A stretch of 64,000 nucleotides of DNA from Actinernus sp. WN-2022 (GCA_030867875.1 JAOWCC010000577.1:93353740-93417739), one strand, 5' to 3'; positions 1 to 13,011 are shown, numbered from the stretch's first letter. The notes: generated from the sequence alone by a model not told the origin. Translations and numbers: made by a program.

Positions 1-660
1 ACGGAAGAAGGAAGGTCGTTAGTAAATAAGGTGAATAAGGTCGGTCCTAGGTCCTAACACCGAACCGTGAGGAATACCAAAAGCCACTGGTAATACATCT
101 GACTTAACTCCATTGGAGACTGTATATTGGCGCCTGCCTTGAAGGTAGTTATTTATCCGTTTCAATAGCGTACCGTTAACGCCAAAGTCCCGATGTAATT
201 TCGACTCGAGCACATCATGATTAATACTGTCAAACGCTTTCTTAAAATCGATGAAAGCCACAGCAACGGCATTACCCGAGCCCACAGCTCTCCTCCACAC
301 TTCCGTTAAATTCATCAGCAATAGTTCGTTGGCCTCGGACTCATAAACCTTGCTTGATATACTTAATAACGATACTGGTATGTAGTTACCTCTCTCGGCT
401 TCATCATGGGAACGACCCTGGCCACTTTCCACGCACTGTACTCCTCTCGATACTGTATTGGTATACACTTACCAACGCTGGAGCGATTGCATCTCCCGCC
501 AATCTCAAAAGCTTCGATTGGTTATTATCCTGGTCCAAATAACTGACAGAGTTATCCAGTCTAAAATGAAGAAAGAGCTTCTAAAGCCGGGCGATCTCCC
601 GCTCCTGACCGACGCTATTAATGTTCTGGGTCACGCAGGGTTTTCCCAATAGCTAAAGCG
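1..660 (-). pseudogene. LINE (non-LTR) reverse transcriptase fragment, broken
   Basis: Reading from about 660 down to the window edge, the minus strand encodes the palm region of a non-LTR RT. Visible motifs are a NYxPVSLLSI-like stretch, AFIDFKKAFDSINHDVLESK (RT motif A region), YLQGRRQYTV and GIPHGSVLGP, the last a variant of the usual GVPQGSVLGP. The frame changes near 430-460, so the part upstream of the PVSLLS motif lies in another frame from the part at 19-468. The 3' part, including the catalytic FADD box, is missing or outside the window. This is a dead retrotransposon copy with no sign of host function. Confidence 0.75.
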
Positions 661-779
661 CAGAGAGCTGCTAAAACCGGAGCTGAGCAAGAGTTTTCAA
701 TCACTCTGTTCGCCCTCAACGCCGGTTATAACACAGTTATTCGGAGACGACCTTTCGAAATATATCGGCAAACAAGGTT

Positions 780-1202
780 GTGACGAAAATCACGGGTTCT
801 GACTCCCCTGGACAACGCCAATGTGATTGTTTTACGGTCAAGGCCAACATTAACATGGACAAGGGCAACTCAGCGAGCTCCGAATCACGGCGGATACTAC
901 CAGAGGTCATACCAGGATCCTCTGAAGAAAAGCCAACAGAAGGCGTAAAGAGACAAATGACACAATTGAGTGTCTCTTTTCATGTTGGTAATTTAGCCAA
1001 CAGAGTTAATGAATGGTCTGAAATCACATCTGATCCGTGGTGTCGTGAAACTATTCAAGGATATCGTCTCCAATTCGAGACAGTCCCTTGGCAAAACAGG
1101 CTGCCTCGGGCCCCTAGACTATCAGAATCGGATAGCTTGCGGATTGATGCAGAAGTTGAAAAACTCTTAGTAAACGTATTTTTGTTGGGCATTCGTAATT
1201 AG
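780..1202 (+). pseudogene. DIRS-like retrotransposon RT N-terminal fragment
   Basis: An open stretch without a proper ATG. Its second half (about 965-1170) reads WSEITSDPWCRETIQGYRLQ followed by a Pro-rich spacer and a Ser/Asp/Glu-rich segment ending in VEKLL. This is the typical lead-in to the reverse transcriptase of DIRS-type (tyrosine-recombinase) retrotransposons, in which a W..ITSD..V...V.GYRL pattern precedes the fingers domain. The RT core, RNase H and recombinase are absent. The family assignment rests on motif memory. A gypsy-type pol is a less likely alternative, because gypsy elements lack the ITSD..GY block. Confidence 0.55.
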
Positions 1203-2957
1203 CACCTCGTGCTCTTCCGTAAAGACTTGGAGTTGTTATTTAAGATGATATTTACATATAGTTTTCACTTGACGCCAACCAGTGTACACGCTTGGTTATC
1301 CGGGCCAAAATTTTCTAGATATTTCTCTGTAATCCGGGCTTATAACAGCGTTTGTACGTGTAAGTTCTTTTTTTGACGACCCTTAACCTCCCAGGGTCTC
1401 GGCGAATTCGCATTGGGTTGGAGTATACATTTCCAAAATAATATTTTCCTCAAAGTGAGGTTTTAACCTGGTTTTTCGTATCCGGCGATTCGTCATTAGT
1501 TTAACATTAATATGTAATGTTTATACGGCAATAAACTTGACATAACTGGTCGGCATCCTACTAACACGACTTGCTTGATGTGTATGTAGAATATATATAC
1601 AACATAAATATTTTCTATGCGGCGGAGCGCAGTGACAGAGCATAGAAAGAAAGTTATAGTTGAGGTGACTCATTACCCTGGAGAGCTTTGTCTAACATTT
1701 TTTTGGTCTCTAAAAAATCAGGTGATTACAGAGCATGCAGTCATTAACTTGAAACCTCTTAGTGAATTTGTACAAAAAAATCATTTAAAAATGGAGAGAA
1801 GGCGGCGTTTATTTGTGACGGGGCGTTTTTTTCGGGTGTTAAATTTGGACTTGAAATGGTATTTTCTTTTGCATAATAAACGATTCTTTAGCTGGCAAAA
1901 TAGGGTGATGGTGTGTGAAACTTCTAGAATAACTTCTATTTTTTATAACTATACCTTAATTATTATTATCTAAAATCTTACATCTGGTGGTAGATAAACG
2001 TCTACAGTACGGTTCCCATGTTTTGAAGAATACTAGGGAAAACAGCCTCAACCACAATCACCGCTGGCAGGAATACATTTTCAGTTTATTTGGTAACTGA
2101 TTATTCTTTACAGATACCAAACTGTACATGTATTATTCTTAATAAATTTAAAATAAATTGAACGAGTCGTGCCCAAAGACTGTTATTCCTTAAAAATCCA
2201 GTATGTTCCATTAAACGCCCCTTTCCATTAAACAACCGGGGGGGGGGGGGGGGGTGGGGGCGTTTATTTCAAACTAGGACACTTAGGGGAGGCATTTATT
2301 GAGAGGGGCGTTTATTCGCGAAAATACGGTATGTTTCAATTACTAAAGATGGCTGCCTGAGCCCAGATGATTAGTCTACTTGGTCTTGTGTTTAGATGCT
2401 GCCAGTAAACATGTTTTTATTTACATATTTCTAAAAACGTTATATTCAGCTTATCTTTCGATTTGCACATTACTTAGATCATTGGGTTATCTATATAATT
2501 CAACATCCTTCAAGTGGCCTTGATATGTTCACTGTTTATGATAAAGCACACTCTTCATGTACCCTCTTCGACATGTACTCCCTGCTGTCCGACTCTGATA
2601 CAAACTGAAATCAGAAATTTGTCTCGCCGTAGTATGACATAGGCACGTATTTCCTCTGATTGGTGTGTTTTGAACAGGACGAGAGTTTGGTAAAATGGTG
2701 GTATTGACCTTCTTGCAGTTCTTGGTTTCATTTCATTTCTGGATGCAGGCTACAGGCCAGGTTCTGGCTTCGTTCACGTCCCAGAAGTAGCAGAGTCACT
2801 TGCTCCAGGCTTTGATAAATCGTTATTTTAATACAAACCTTTTTTACAATGCTAAATCATCCAGCGATGACCAGTATACCTGGCAAGTATAATCTGCTTA
2901 ATAGTCTTAATAATATTAATAAGAAAGTTTATCATTTGGAGGTGTATAGTACCCCTT
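1203..2957. other. Non-coding stretch with a G-run and a repeated GGGGCGTTTATT motif
   Basis: No recognisable gene. The 118-aa open frame at 1617-1973 (real ATG) matches nothing I know and is probably chance. A G tract (2238-2254, then 2256-2260) is flanked by inverted copies of an AGGGGCGTTTAT-type motif near 2210-2222 and 2303-2316. This suggests a small inverted-repeat element built around the G tract. Confidence 0.4.
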
Positions 2958-3266
2958 CAGGAGCCCATAACCAGGAGCGTCAATATCTCCTATACAGGTG
3001 TCACAGCGTTTTTACAAGTTGGGCTATTTTTAGATTATTTCTCCCACCAATTTCTGGGTTGCACCGTGGCGGAACAAAAGAGGCCTCATTAGCTACGTTT
3101 GTTATACCAAACAACAATTGGCTGCTAAGCTTTTGTGATTTGATTCCCTTAGGAATAATTGCAACTCAACAATAGCGGGAAACTGTTCTCAAAATAACCT
3201 AACTTGTGAAAACGCTGTGACATAGGCCTAGTACACGGGATGGACGCTCCTAGTTATGGGCTCCTG
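2958..3266. mobile_element. MITE-like element, TIR CAGGAGCCC, 7-bp target duplication
   Basis: The ends are inverted copies: CAGGAGCCCATAAC at the left and GTTATGGGCTCCTG at the right. An inner inverted pair follows (TGTCACAGCGTTTT near 3001 and its complement near 3210), so about 75 bp at each end can pair imperfectly. Flanks ACCCCTT (2951-2957) and ACCTCTT (3267-3273) are a 7-bp direct repeat with one mismatch, as expected for a target-site duplication. No transposase is present, so it is non-autonomous. A related element at 25845-26067 has the same terminus and also a 7-bp duplication. Confidence 0.65.
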
Positions 3267-3273
3267 ACCTCTT

Positions 3274-4037
3274 TAAGTTCAGATGACATATTTCTTCGAT
3301 TTTCCACTGTGCCTTAATGCCTACCCTTTGCAGCCGCACAGATATATGTGCTTCTAGGTCCATTAAACTATAAAATATAAATACGGTAATCATACTTGAA
3401 AAATACCTCGTATGCAGTCTGTTGTAATCGAAGCAGCTCTGCGAGCCGTCAGTCTGTCGCCCAGTACTCGGAACCTCGGCGAACAGTCTTTCGGATCCCA
3501 TGCATGTTCAATCATCTCGGACTCACCCGAACCCTCAACGGACATGTCCCGAAGTGTACCGAGAAGTGCTCGTTCAAATAGTGCACTTGCTAAGGCAGGA
3601 TTGAGGCCTTCCCGACGACGAGTGGTTGATTGTTCGACTCCCATTTTATCAGTTAAATTTGACCTTCAGTAGAATCTGAAATTCACAAGTGACAAATTGT
3701 CTATCACCCAATGACTATTTGACTCTATTTCTGTCACCCAATGAGAGAATGTATGTCTTATTTCTGATCCGCCACACGTAAAATAATGTACCGCAAAAAT
3801 ATAATTACTGGGTTGCAATTACATCACTTTGGGTCACCTGAATGTTTTTTAGAATTTTCTTTTCCAAATGAAACAAAACATTGACTTCCTGTGACGTTTT
3901 TTTTTGCGTCACTTCGTCGTAACCGGAGTCTCGCGACCGGGCCACACATTGCTTAGAATCGCTGTACAGATCGAATCGGTCAATAAGTAGCTCGATCCAA
4001 TAATCAAAAACGTACAAACCAGTACAAAGATAAAGTC
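3274..4037. other. No recognisable gene
   Basis: Overlapping open frames on both strands at 3390-3672 give Ser/Arg-rich sequences that resemble no family I know. I see nothing else in this stretch. Confidence 0.3.
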
Positions 4038-4350
4038 ATGCAGAGACACAATGATCTATTTTGTGGCCTGGGACTCTTGTCATCACACATGAAAGATAGC
4101 TATACAATAACTCTTAGAGAGGATCCCAAGCCATTTGCAATATCTGTACCAAGAAAAGTAGCCCTACCTTTGTATGAGAACACTAAGAGAGAACTAGACT
4201 GCATGCTAGCAACAGGGGTGATTTCAACTGAAGAGTTGACGTGCCAACTGAATTGTGTGCACCTATGGTGGTGACTCCAAATGCAAATGGAAAGGTGAGG
4301 ATGTGTGTGGATCTGACAGCCTTAAACCAGTACGTGCAACAACAACATAT
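4038..4350 (+). pseudogene. Ty3/gypsy-like pol (RT) fragment with frameshift
   Basis: The first frame (to about 4245) reads YTITLREDPKPFAISVPRKV, then LPLYENTKRELDCMLATGVI. After a 1-nt shift the second frame reads CAPMVVTPNANGKVRMCVDL followed by TALNQYV. Together these are the well-known N-terminal segment of Ty3/gypsy reverse transcriptase (the fingers lead-in, then the K.RMCVDLT..N block). Homology stops near 4350. The catalytic YxDD region, RNase H and integrase are not seen. It is a truncated, frameshifted relic. Confidence 0.7.
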
Positions 4351-4518
4351 TACAAATGTTCAATTAACGAATAGACGATGTAACGTGTTATCTAAAAATA
4401 GCAGAGCTAATCGAGTTAGGCAACATTGCTTACTATTGCAATAATATGTAATAAAGAATGGTCGTCAGTAAGATGGTACGGATAAAACAATTGAAATAAT
4501 CTACGTATAATACAAAAA

Positions 4519-4935
4519 GATGCCATCAGATGTGACAAACACAGCTTCATTTGGAAACCCTGAAGGTGTAACCGCAGCACAAGGACAAGAGAGCAGTGAA
4601 GCACTAACCCCACGTAAAGGATCGAGTGAAGCTAACGATAGACCCAAGAGACTCTGGAAACCTTCACTAAAAATTAAGGTAAACTTAGGACTAATCTAAT
4701 AGGACATATTTGAATGCTGTAGTATCAGCATTGAAATATACTTAGTTACGTAACCGGAACCTAACGTACCGGAAGTGTTCACTTGTTATTACGAGGTCAT
4801 GTGACCTACGAGGACTAAAGAGAGAGAGAGAGAGAGAATAAAACATAGCGGACTAAACATGTGCCCGTGAGTCTGAGTCGGTTTATTCATAGACAAGGTT
4901 TTCCTTTGCAAAGGCGACAACAGACACTGTAGCTC
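4519..4935 (+). mobile_element. Possible gypsy pol C-terminus plus 3' LTR remnant
   Basis: From 4519 to 4698 a frame ends in a basic tail (RPKRLWKPSLKIKV) of the kind found at the C-terminus of gypsy polyproteins, followed by a stop. The next 240 bp contain a GA microsatellite (4816-4838), AATAAA and a CAACAGACA-type stretch, compatible with an LTR. No second LTR copy is visible for comparison, so the LTR call is inference from position and sense relative to the RT fragment at 4038. Confidence 0.3.
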
Positions 4936-5216
4936 AGCCTGTAAACGTGATGCACGTGCGAAACCCTGCGAAAACAAGGCGAATTAATAACGTCTTTGCG
5001 TACAGGTTTAATACCACTTCGTAAAACACTGTACGAAGTTTGGAGGAATGATGGGCCACACAAGCTGTTAGATTGGACCAGATTACACCACGCTCGCATT
5101 GATGGCAGATAAGTCGAATTTCCCGTGACACACGGAAAACTACGATGGGTGACTAAACTATCTCGTTCCTACTGCGCATGCGCAGTAACCGATGAGATAC
5201 CAGGTAAAAGATTAAC

Positions 5217-5396
5217 TTATCACAATTTGAGGGATGTAACTGTGATGGGAAGCGTTCAATCGTGTTTTCAGTTTGCCATACATTTCTCTGTAACAACGAG
5301 TCAAAGTCCGTGGGAAAATTTACAGACAAATGTATGGAAAACTGAAAATACGATTGCACGCTTCCCAGCAGAGCTACATCTCTTAAATTTTGATCA
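5217..5396. repeat. Foldback hairpin, arms of about 76 bp
   Basis: Arms 5217-5292 and 5320-5396 are imperfect inverted repeats around a 27-bp loop. GGGAAGCG, CAATCGT, TTTTCAGTTT and CCATACATTT all recur in reverse complement in the same order. It resembles a palindromic MITE. I could not identify a target duplication. The open frames over it on both strands are by-products of the palindrome. Confidence 0.6.
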
Positions 5397-8300
5397 GTTC
5401 AGGTATCTTAAGTTTGCAGACAGTGAATACTTCAGAAATTCGATTTTACGGAAATTATTTGGCATCGGATTCCCGTACTAACACTGTATTTCGCGCCATG
5501 TTTGCACCATATGCAAGGAAACAAACAGTTATTGGATGCGTTTACATCTTGTCTGAGAAGTACTGCAGTTCAGAGTACAATAAACAATTGTTTAAAATGA
5601 AGACTGGAAACCAATTGATATCTTCCAAAATAGCATACGTCATTCATTTTAAGCTGCAAACAAGAGCCCATCTGGGCTTTCACTCGGGCCACATGAGATT
5701 GAAGATGAAATACACTTTCATTTGAAATCCTTTTAGTAATAACCGAAGGGAAGAATTATTAGCTGAATTTAGCAGTCTTTAGGAGTGGCCGGTAGCGCGG
5801 TGACATGCATTCTCTGCTCCCCTAGTATATATATTTCTCGTGTATGTAAATTAAAGAAGTTGACCTCTACTTATTCATGTACCGCACGCTTACAATTTAG
5901 TCTGCTGTTCTCCAGGTTCAGAGTACTAATAGATGAGTGTCTCAAATGTATGTTTATATTTGTCCCATATTATAAGTTGTATCCTGTCCACCTATGATGG
6001 AGCTATCACATGATATATTTCTCTACTGTTTATTCTACCCTGCGGCTCTTTATCGCAGCTCGCGTCCATATAATTTGGTATTTATTAACTGAAATGCCTG
6101 TTGGTTATATACCCTCCTTCCCAAAACTGGTCTGCTCATTATATTACAGACTGAACTATAAAGGGAACTGTAGGAAGCCTTAAATTTCTCGAACCAAAAC
6201 CTCGGCCGTGAGAGGATTCTTGTTTAAGTTGACCTTGAGAGATGAATATTGCTTCGCTCATCATAAATTCTGTGCGAGTGTTTATTTCTCCGGGGTATTT
6301 CTGACAGCCAAAAACACGCTCAAAATTATTTTAGTGCATGTTGGCCTACAGATCACGGTGTTTGCGCTGGTATGTATTATGACCGAGAGTAAAATGAAAT
6401 GTGGCATAAAACCTACGAAACGTACCTCAAACAAGAATACCGTCCGATGGCAAAATCTATCAGCGCCACGAGGTCAACAAATCGACAAAGATGAATGCAG
6501 ATATAAACACGCAATGATTTCAACCTCATCGTACCTTAATTCATGACCTGACAAGACACTGTTCAGTTTCACTTTCACTCTCAGCTTTGCTCTTGAGTTT
6601 GAGTTCGGCTTTGTTAAAGATTATTCAGTTGTATGGTATTGTGCAGTATATTTGAGTTTTCCAATCCACAGAGATTCAAATAACAAAGCCGTGGCGAAAG
6701 AGAAGCTTAAACGAGAAATATTTTGTTCTCCTAGAAAAACACAACATCTTGCCCTTTCTATCGAAGAAGCCTTGGTTTCAACAGAAAGGAAAACGCTAAA
6801 TTCCAATTCGATATGTGTGGATCTTTGAGTCCTTCAGGTCCGGCGTCGTGTCGTATATAAAATCACAGGCCATCTGGGTAAAAAACGCGGTCCTTCGGCT
6901 CCGACAAGAGCGCCAGTTGCAATATCCTGAGCCTGTTGGAAGGCTTTCGCACGAGTGAGACTCCAAATTTGAGAGAGATTTGCTCGCGGATCCACCATTT
7001 TGATTTACTGTATTAAATTATGTAAATAAATTAACCTGGCGAGTGCTACGTGACCAGCACAGTGCGATCTGATTGGTGTGAATTTGACCTTTACCGCATG
7101 CGCAGAACGCTTGCTACACTGAATAAAATAAAATAAAAAATAACGACTTGCATTTTAAGACTCGTTGCTGCCAAAGGCAGCCCGAGTAATAATGTATTTC
7201 GTCTTCTTATGTAGACTATGTATGATACATTTTCACTGTCTGCATTACGCCTGTACATGTTGACGTCTGACGTCTCCCGTCGAGCTCTTCGGGTCAAGAT
7301 TTGCCAAAGTCCCGAGTTCGAAGAATTTGTAACCGGTAGTGGGGGTTTTCGTGGAAAAATTGAGATTGTTTCGGTCTTAGTTTTCATGATAAACAAGCGA
7401 AAATGCTCAACTAGAAATACAATAATGAACCAGTGAAATTGCACAAGCTTAGTTATACAGGTGTAGAGAATATTCCATATCCTAGAGGATGCTAATGGCT
7501 CGAAAAGTTATTGTTTTTTTGATAATGTTGTGTAACCTTATATTACCATAATTTTATTTCAACCAAATAATCACAGCCCAAGTTCGCCTTAGAAAGTTTT
7601 GACTGCATGCATGAAAAAAAAATTGAGACCGTGTCTCACTAAATATTGCAAATATTGTACTTAGCTAGAGTCGAGTTATTAAACTGCTGTAGTTGTATTG
7701 ATTGTTTAATTAAGCCGTATTTTTTTAGAAACAGAACGCTACACGGCTGGTTAAATGTCAAAGCCGCGTCTACCATATTCCCATAATTTGGAAGTTCGCA
7801 AGCTTGAGCAGCAACTTTCACTTAGAGTTTAAGTTGTGTTGTACTCTTTATCAGTTAGCTTTTTAAAGCTGAATGTGAAGAGCAAATCTAGCTGAAGTCT
7901 TCCCGGAAGTACATTATGAGGTCGAATATATCGAAAACCTACCTCAAAATTTACCAAATTCGCCACGGAAAACGAAGCTGAGCAATTTATGAAGTCTTCT
8001 TATGACTAGGTGTATACTGTATCTCTAGAGTCATCTTTCTTCATTCAATCCATCACACAGAGAGGCTGACTAACTCGAGTCACTTTCACTTTCCCTAAGC
8101 TGAATAATTAATTATGGTAGTTTGGACCCAGACTGCTACGAATGCCACGAGTTTATGTCAAGAGACTGGGTCATTTACCATCGCCGGAGCGACCCATTTT
8201 TTTTGGAAAAGCAAATAAAATGCAAGGCTTAGACCGACCTTTTTTTTTGGAAAACGTAAAAAAAATTTACACCTCTTCTCTGAGCTGTCTATATGGGGCG

Positions 8301-8703
8301 CCAATACGGACAATATTCTGTATATTAAAATATTCATGCCGTGTGCTAAGAATCAATATTCTGTCTTTCGGATATACTGTCTAAGTTCAGATTATATGTT
8401 CTAAAGTCTAAAATTTTCATGTTCTGAGCGGAAAATATTAGTTCCATACTTTGAATATCGGTTCTAAACTCGGAATATTTATGCTAAACTTACTATTTAT
8501 TTAAAAAAGTGCATTTTTAACTTCTAATCATGAAAAACTTTCCTCTTTCAAAAATATGCGTGCTCAACTTATAAATATATATTTGAAATTCTGCTGAGAA
8601 AATATGTACTACGAATGGACAAAATATCCATGCTATATATCAAACCAAAAATATCTAACTGAAATATGCAAATATATGTTAATATTTTTGACATCCATAA
8701 TGC
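5397..8703. other. AT-rich stretch, no recognisable gene
   Basis: Several open frames of 60-117 codons exist (for example 6208-6546 and 7091-7444), but none shows a domain, a splice pattern or a familiar sequence. 8140-8275 has T-rich repeats of a GACC(G/C)ACC(C/T)TTTTTTTTGGAAAA type. 8380-8700 is very AT-rich. Confidence 0.35.
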
Positions 8704-9506
8704 GTGCAGTCTATAATTTACCGTCAAAAAGAGCCGCCAGTTTGTAATATCAGGGTTTTCTCACTTCCCTGGTTATATAAAGTAAAATGAATGTGTTTTT
8801 GACCTTTCTGGAAGCTGCTGTATCTGTTCTTTTAGACGCAAAAGACAAAGACTCTGCATCAGGACCTTACTCTTCAGATCACTTTTTGCAAAGTAACTCT
8901 GATCATTCGCCTCGAGGACGTTTGTACCACATTAACGGTAGTGATACACAACCTTGAACAAGGTGACGGCATTCTCCCAATCATTTCAGGGCTGATAGAA
9001 TACTGATTTTATCTCTATTAGGGAACGGTTATCGATCAATATATTTACGGTTTGGAGCACGATTTGGGACCCACCCACAATCAGTACTGTCTATACTCCT
9101 CTATCCCACTCAGGCACTGGCAGAGGGCGTCCTCGATTCACAATTTCCTCGAGTGAATTGGAGTTTTTGAGGAGTAAATTCTTTTCTGATGGACAACTGA
9201 AAATTGGCAGTATTCTAAATGTTTCAGAACGAACAGCATTCTAAATGTTTCAGAACGAACAGTTAGAAGGCGAAAAGATGACTGGGTGGATACATGTATG
9301 TCAGTACGGATGAGTAAAATTACTCATCCATTTCTGATGAAGACCTTCAGGGTATTATGAGAAGTATTATGCAAATAACCCCTAACTGGTGCATCGACTA
9401 TGAGTCTTCCAATATCTTCTTTTTCTTCTTCTTCTGACATGCTTTCGTTGAACGCAAAACGAAAACAAAATTGCGGCTCTTTTTGACGGTAAATTATAGA
9501 CTGCAC
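8704..9506. mobile_element. 803-bp element with perfect 34-bp terminal inverted repeats
   Basis: Positions 8704-8737 begin GTGCAGTCTATAATTTACCG and end GAGCCGC. Positions 9473-9506 are the exact reverse complement over all 34 bases. A perfect TIR at 803 bp spacing is strong evidence of a recently mobilised DNA element. No transposase is visible inside. The longest ATG frame near 8788 is 57 codons and unfamiliar. A 26-bp tandem duplication lies at 9212-9262. I could not read a convincing target-site duplication. Confidence 0.7.
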
Positions 9507-10261
9507 TTGCCTTTCTCGTGAAAATTGTCAATCCACAACTAGTAGAGGAAAACGTAGTCAAGGAACCACGAAAAAATATATGCGAGTCTTGGTTCTGATC
9601 CACACACCCTCTAATGTTTTTTAGCGACCGATCGTATCGTAAACGAAACATTTTATTGGGATATGGCCTTATTTGAAATGGTTATATTTCTGAATTGTTC
9701 TGAATTTGCTTCGGATCGATAGCTTTCAACCAAATCTGCACATGTCCAACCGAATAGACTGGAGTCAGATCATGACTTAAGGGGCCGACCGTCCGGGTTA
9801 AATACTACATTTTGAGCAGTTGTCACACTTTATCTCTTCGACGTTTCATATTACAGGGACCCCGGAGTGAAATTTCAAGTGCGGGTGCCAAACTATACCA
9901 AACTGACTGAGAAGTAACTAGGCAAAATATTTTGTTGGCAAACAAGCTATAGCACTAGTGCTATTAATAGCTATCGAGAATTAGTTGCGTGTTCTCAGCC
10001 AATCAGAATCGAGATGTGAGTAAAATGTATAATAATACAACATATTTCGTCGTAGATCCCTAGGGAACACTCCACCGGCAGAGGCGACTATTTGTAGCCT
10101 TCTCACGTGACTGTGTTTGTACCCGCGAACTGGATTTGGAGACTGGCTGTGAAATAGTGTGGGTTAAACTATGTATTGTAGGTTGTAGGAGCCTATATGT
10201 GTGTGCTTTCTATAATTGACATGAGGGAAATGAGACTAGACTAACGAACTTTGAACTATCG
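9507..10261. other. No recognisable gene
   Basis: Mixed non-coding sequence. The minus-strand frame at 9382-9651 partly overlaps the right TIR of the preceding element and matches no family I know. Confidence 0.3.
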
Positions 10262-11130
10262 CTAAGTACGATTTGCTGGTGATATGAACTTTCCAGGCTA
10301 TGATTGGAAAAAATCATTGCCTGAAACCCAACTGTCACTATCCTGACCTGTTAATTACGTTTGTGGACATACTTAGCGACAATAGCCTTTACCTAAATGG
10401 TTACCGAACCAACAAGAGATGAAAATATCTTGGACTTATTTATGACCAATAATGAAACCCTCGTAAATAAGGAACAAATCATTCCTGGCCTGAGTGACCA
10501 TGATATTGTGCACGTTGAAGCTTACATCAGTCCTATTTTCCACAAACAAAAGCCACGTAAGATGTACCTTTACAAGAACGTCTTGTCTAAATTTTGTGAC
10601 TCTTTTGCAAATACCTGCATGTCTCACCAAAACCTCTCAATAAACCAACTGTGGAACTCAAGACAGAGCTAAATAACTCTTTACAGTATTATATTGCTAA
10701 ATACATCCCAAGTAAGTTGTTAAGCGTAGGAACGGTCTTCCTTGTGTCGATAATGAGATTAAACTAATTATGAACAAACGAGACAAATTTCATACAAAGA
10801 AAGATCTAAGGGTCAGGAAAATAAACACTTGGTGCAGAAGAAGCTAAGAGCTGCCTCATATACAAAGTGGAAATGGTACAACGAAGAGCTGCTCGATAGA
10901 CGCTTTGACTCATTGTTCAGCGTGTCGGCCATGTTAAAAGATCTTGGCTGGCCGCTCAATCGAGCAAAGAAGAGTAGATTCCCGCCTGACCTTGCTCTAA
11001 AATTACTAATGGACTGACAAACTGCGCGGTGTGAAACAAAGGTCCCGTCACACACATGCCAACGTTTTTATACCTCTGGCCACTACTACTTCATCTGAGA
11101 GACTTTCCTTATACCCCAAAACAATTATAC
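10262..11130 (+). pseudogene. LINE copy with internal deletion: endonuclease end joined to RT C-terminus
   Basis: 10262-10400 reads FAGDMNFPGYDW, the GDxNxP/xxxW motif of LINE AP-endonucleases. 10397-10672 continues TEPTRDENILDLFMTNN and IIPGLSDHDIV, the endonuclease end with its SDH catalytic box, in a frame interrupted by a TAA. 10672-10860 is the linker to the RT. The text then jumps to the post-RT region: a VQRRAAR-like segment, WP..EQRRVDSRL, and at 11090-11130 a PKTIIQW-like segment, all C-terminal LINE motifs. The whole RT catalytic core is missing between them, so this is an internally deleted, frameshifted copy. Confidence 0.65.
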
Positions 11131-12779
11131 AATGGAAGAGTATCCCCCCCCCCCTCCCCCCCTGACATTTTTCCCTTATCCGAGTCCGAGATGTAGTTTT
11201 AGAGTCAGGTATAGGTACTTCCTAGATAATGGAGTTTCTGAAGGCTGGGAAGGCTCTATCACTATTAAAACCTGGCTATGGAGAGTGTGTATGACGAGAA
11301 GCAAAATGCACGCGTATGACTCCCGTCCACGTGCATGCATGAGCACAACATTAAGACTCTTGTTTATGACGTAATACAAATGTGCGGCGGCACCGGGTTT
11401 GAACCTAATTTCGATTTCTTAAAAATATGTTCGATTTCCTGGTTATAGACGATTTAGGGAGCAGGTCAAAACACATGCCCTCTCGACGGACCCACTTTGG
11501 GATAGAAGGGTGGGCACAAGCGCAAGCACAAGCGATATGTGTCAAGTGAGAACGAACCTTGAAATAAGTGCAAGAGTCACAAGTTATTGGTCCTCTTTTG
11601 TGAAACGGCCAATATGGCAGCCAACATCGCCGAATAGATATTACTTGTAGTAATTCTCCTCTGACGAAGAAGGCGAAAAAGGCAATGTAGACTGAAGATG
11701 TAAGCAAAACGTTTTTGGGTGAGGGACAGTTTTAAAGAAATAAAAAGTCAAGGGGATTTCTGGAATCTCTTAAATGAACTTCGACTGTCAGATCGTGAAT
11801 TCTACTTCAGGTATGTGAGCACCACCTATTGATCAATCGTGTATTAAAATGATCACAACTTTACCTTTGCTCATGCATACCCACTCTGTTCGCAACCTTT
11901 ATCCAAGCTTGAGATTTCTTGTTTCTGTCTTTAAAATCTTTGCATTCTTTGTTATACAACATTGGATAGTCACGAACTATCTCAGAGTACCTATCTTCCG
12001 CCATCTTGTTTTCGCGCGATAACGCGCGGGTGGGACCTAGAACGAGTGTTTTGATTGGCTAAACGTCGGTAATTAGCTGTCAAAGCCTCCCTTGTACTTG
12101 TGCTTTGTTCCGTATTCACGAACGTAAACATAAGACGAATGTGTTGTTTTACCTTATGCTTGTGCTCAGTTGCGTCGCTCGTGATAACCAGGCTTAAGTA
12201 GTCGGTGGCATCTTGGAATGATTTGAGGAGTTTACGTGCATTCTGGGACGTGTCGATTCGGCGCTACTATGTTGTGTCAGTTTCCATTTAAAACTCGATC
12301 ATGATCACTACGATCGCCCGAGAGAGCCCAACAGGAGTGTTTACTGTTTATAAACATTATCATTGCAACATTGCTCTCGGCTTAGGCTACTTGTGTCACG
12401 AATGCCCCAAAAAACTGAAACAATATATATTGATTTGGTTTCTTCTATCCTTCAGTTTATATACCGATTTACCATTTTGGCGCCATCTTGCGGCGCACGA
12501 GAATTCTTGGAACCACAATACGCTAATAGATCCGTCTTGCGAACGTAGATGCCGGTTTCTTCATTATATTTGAGGTAAAAACGTCGCGTTTTATCCTCTC
12601 GACATGTTCAGAACATTTGTGAGTAACCCTGATCGTCAAAGTACGCGAGAATGCTGTACTACTTCGCTGGCGTACTGTTGCAACTTGAATTTAAATGTAA
12701 ATCAATGAATAGAAGATTGGCTTCTTTGTCAGCCATCTCAAGCCAAAACATAATGCATGAATACGAGTGTAATGGTTTA
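11131..12779. other. No recognisable gene; C-rich tract at 11144-11162
   Basis: Short open frames on both strands at 11132-11707 and 12301-12573 have no familiar motif. I see no splice-bounded coding pattern. A 12-bp palindrome-like GCGCGATAACGCGC occurs near 12015. Confidence 0.3.
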
Positions 12780-13011
12780 AGGCCCGTTTACACAGGCGAT
12801 TTTTGATGCAATTTTTGTCGCGTCCCACTGCAATTTTTCTCGCCGCAAATTTGCATCAAGTTTCGAACATGCTCGAAACCAGTGCGAGTTGGTGACGACA
12901 AAAATTGCATCAAAATCGCCTCTAGTTTACACTCGCAATTTGAAGGCGAGCAAAATTTCAGTGGAAATCGCGACAAAAATTTCACAAAAAATCGCCTGTG
13001 TAAACGGACCT
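12780..13011. mobile_element. MITE, TIR AGGCCCGTTTACACAGGCGA, TTA target duplication
   Basis: The left end, AGGCCCGTTTACACAGGCGA, and the right end, complement AGGTCCGTTTACACAGGCGA, match with one difference and continue inward through AATTTTTGTCGCG. The element is 232 bp and is flanked by TTA at 12777-12779 and 13012-13014. A 3-bp TTA duplication fits PIF/Harbinger-type MITEs. Many inverted AAATTGC/GCAATTT motifs inside create open frames on both strands that should not be annotated as genes. Confidence 0.65.
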
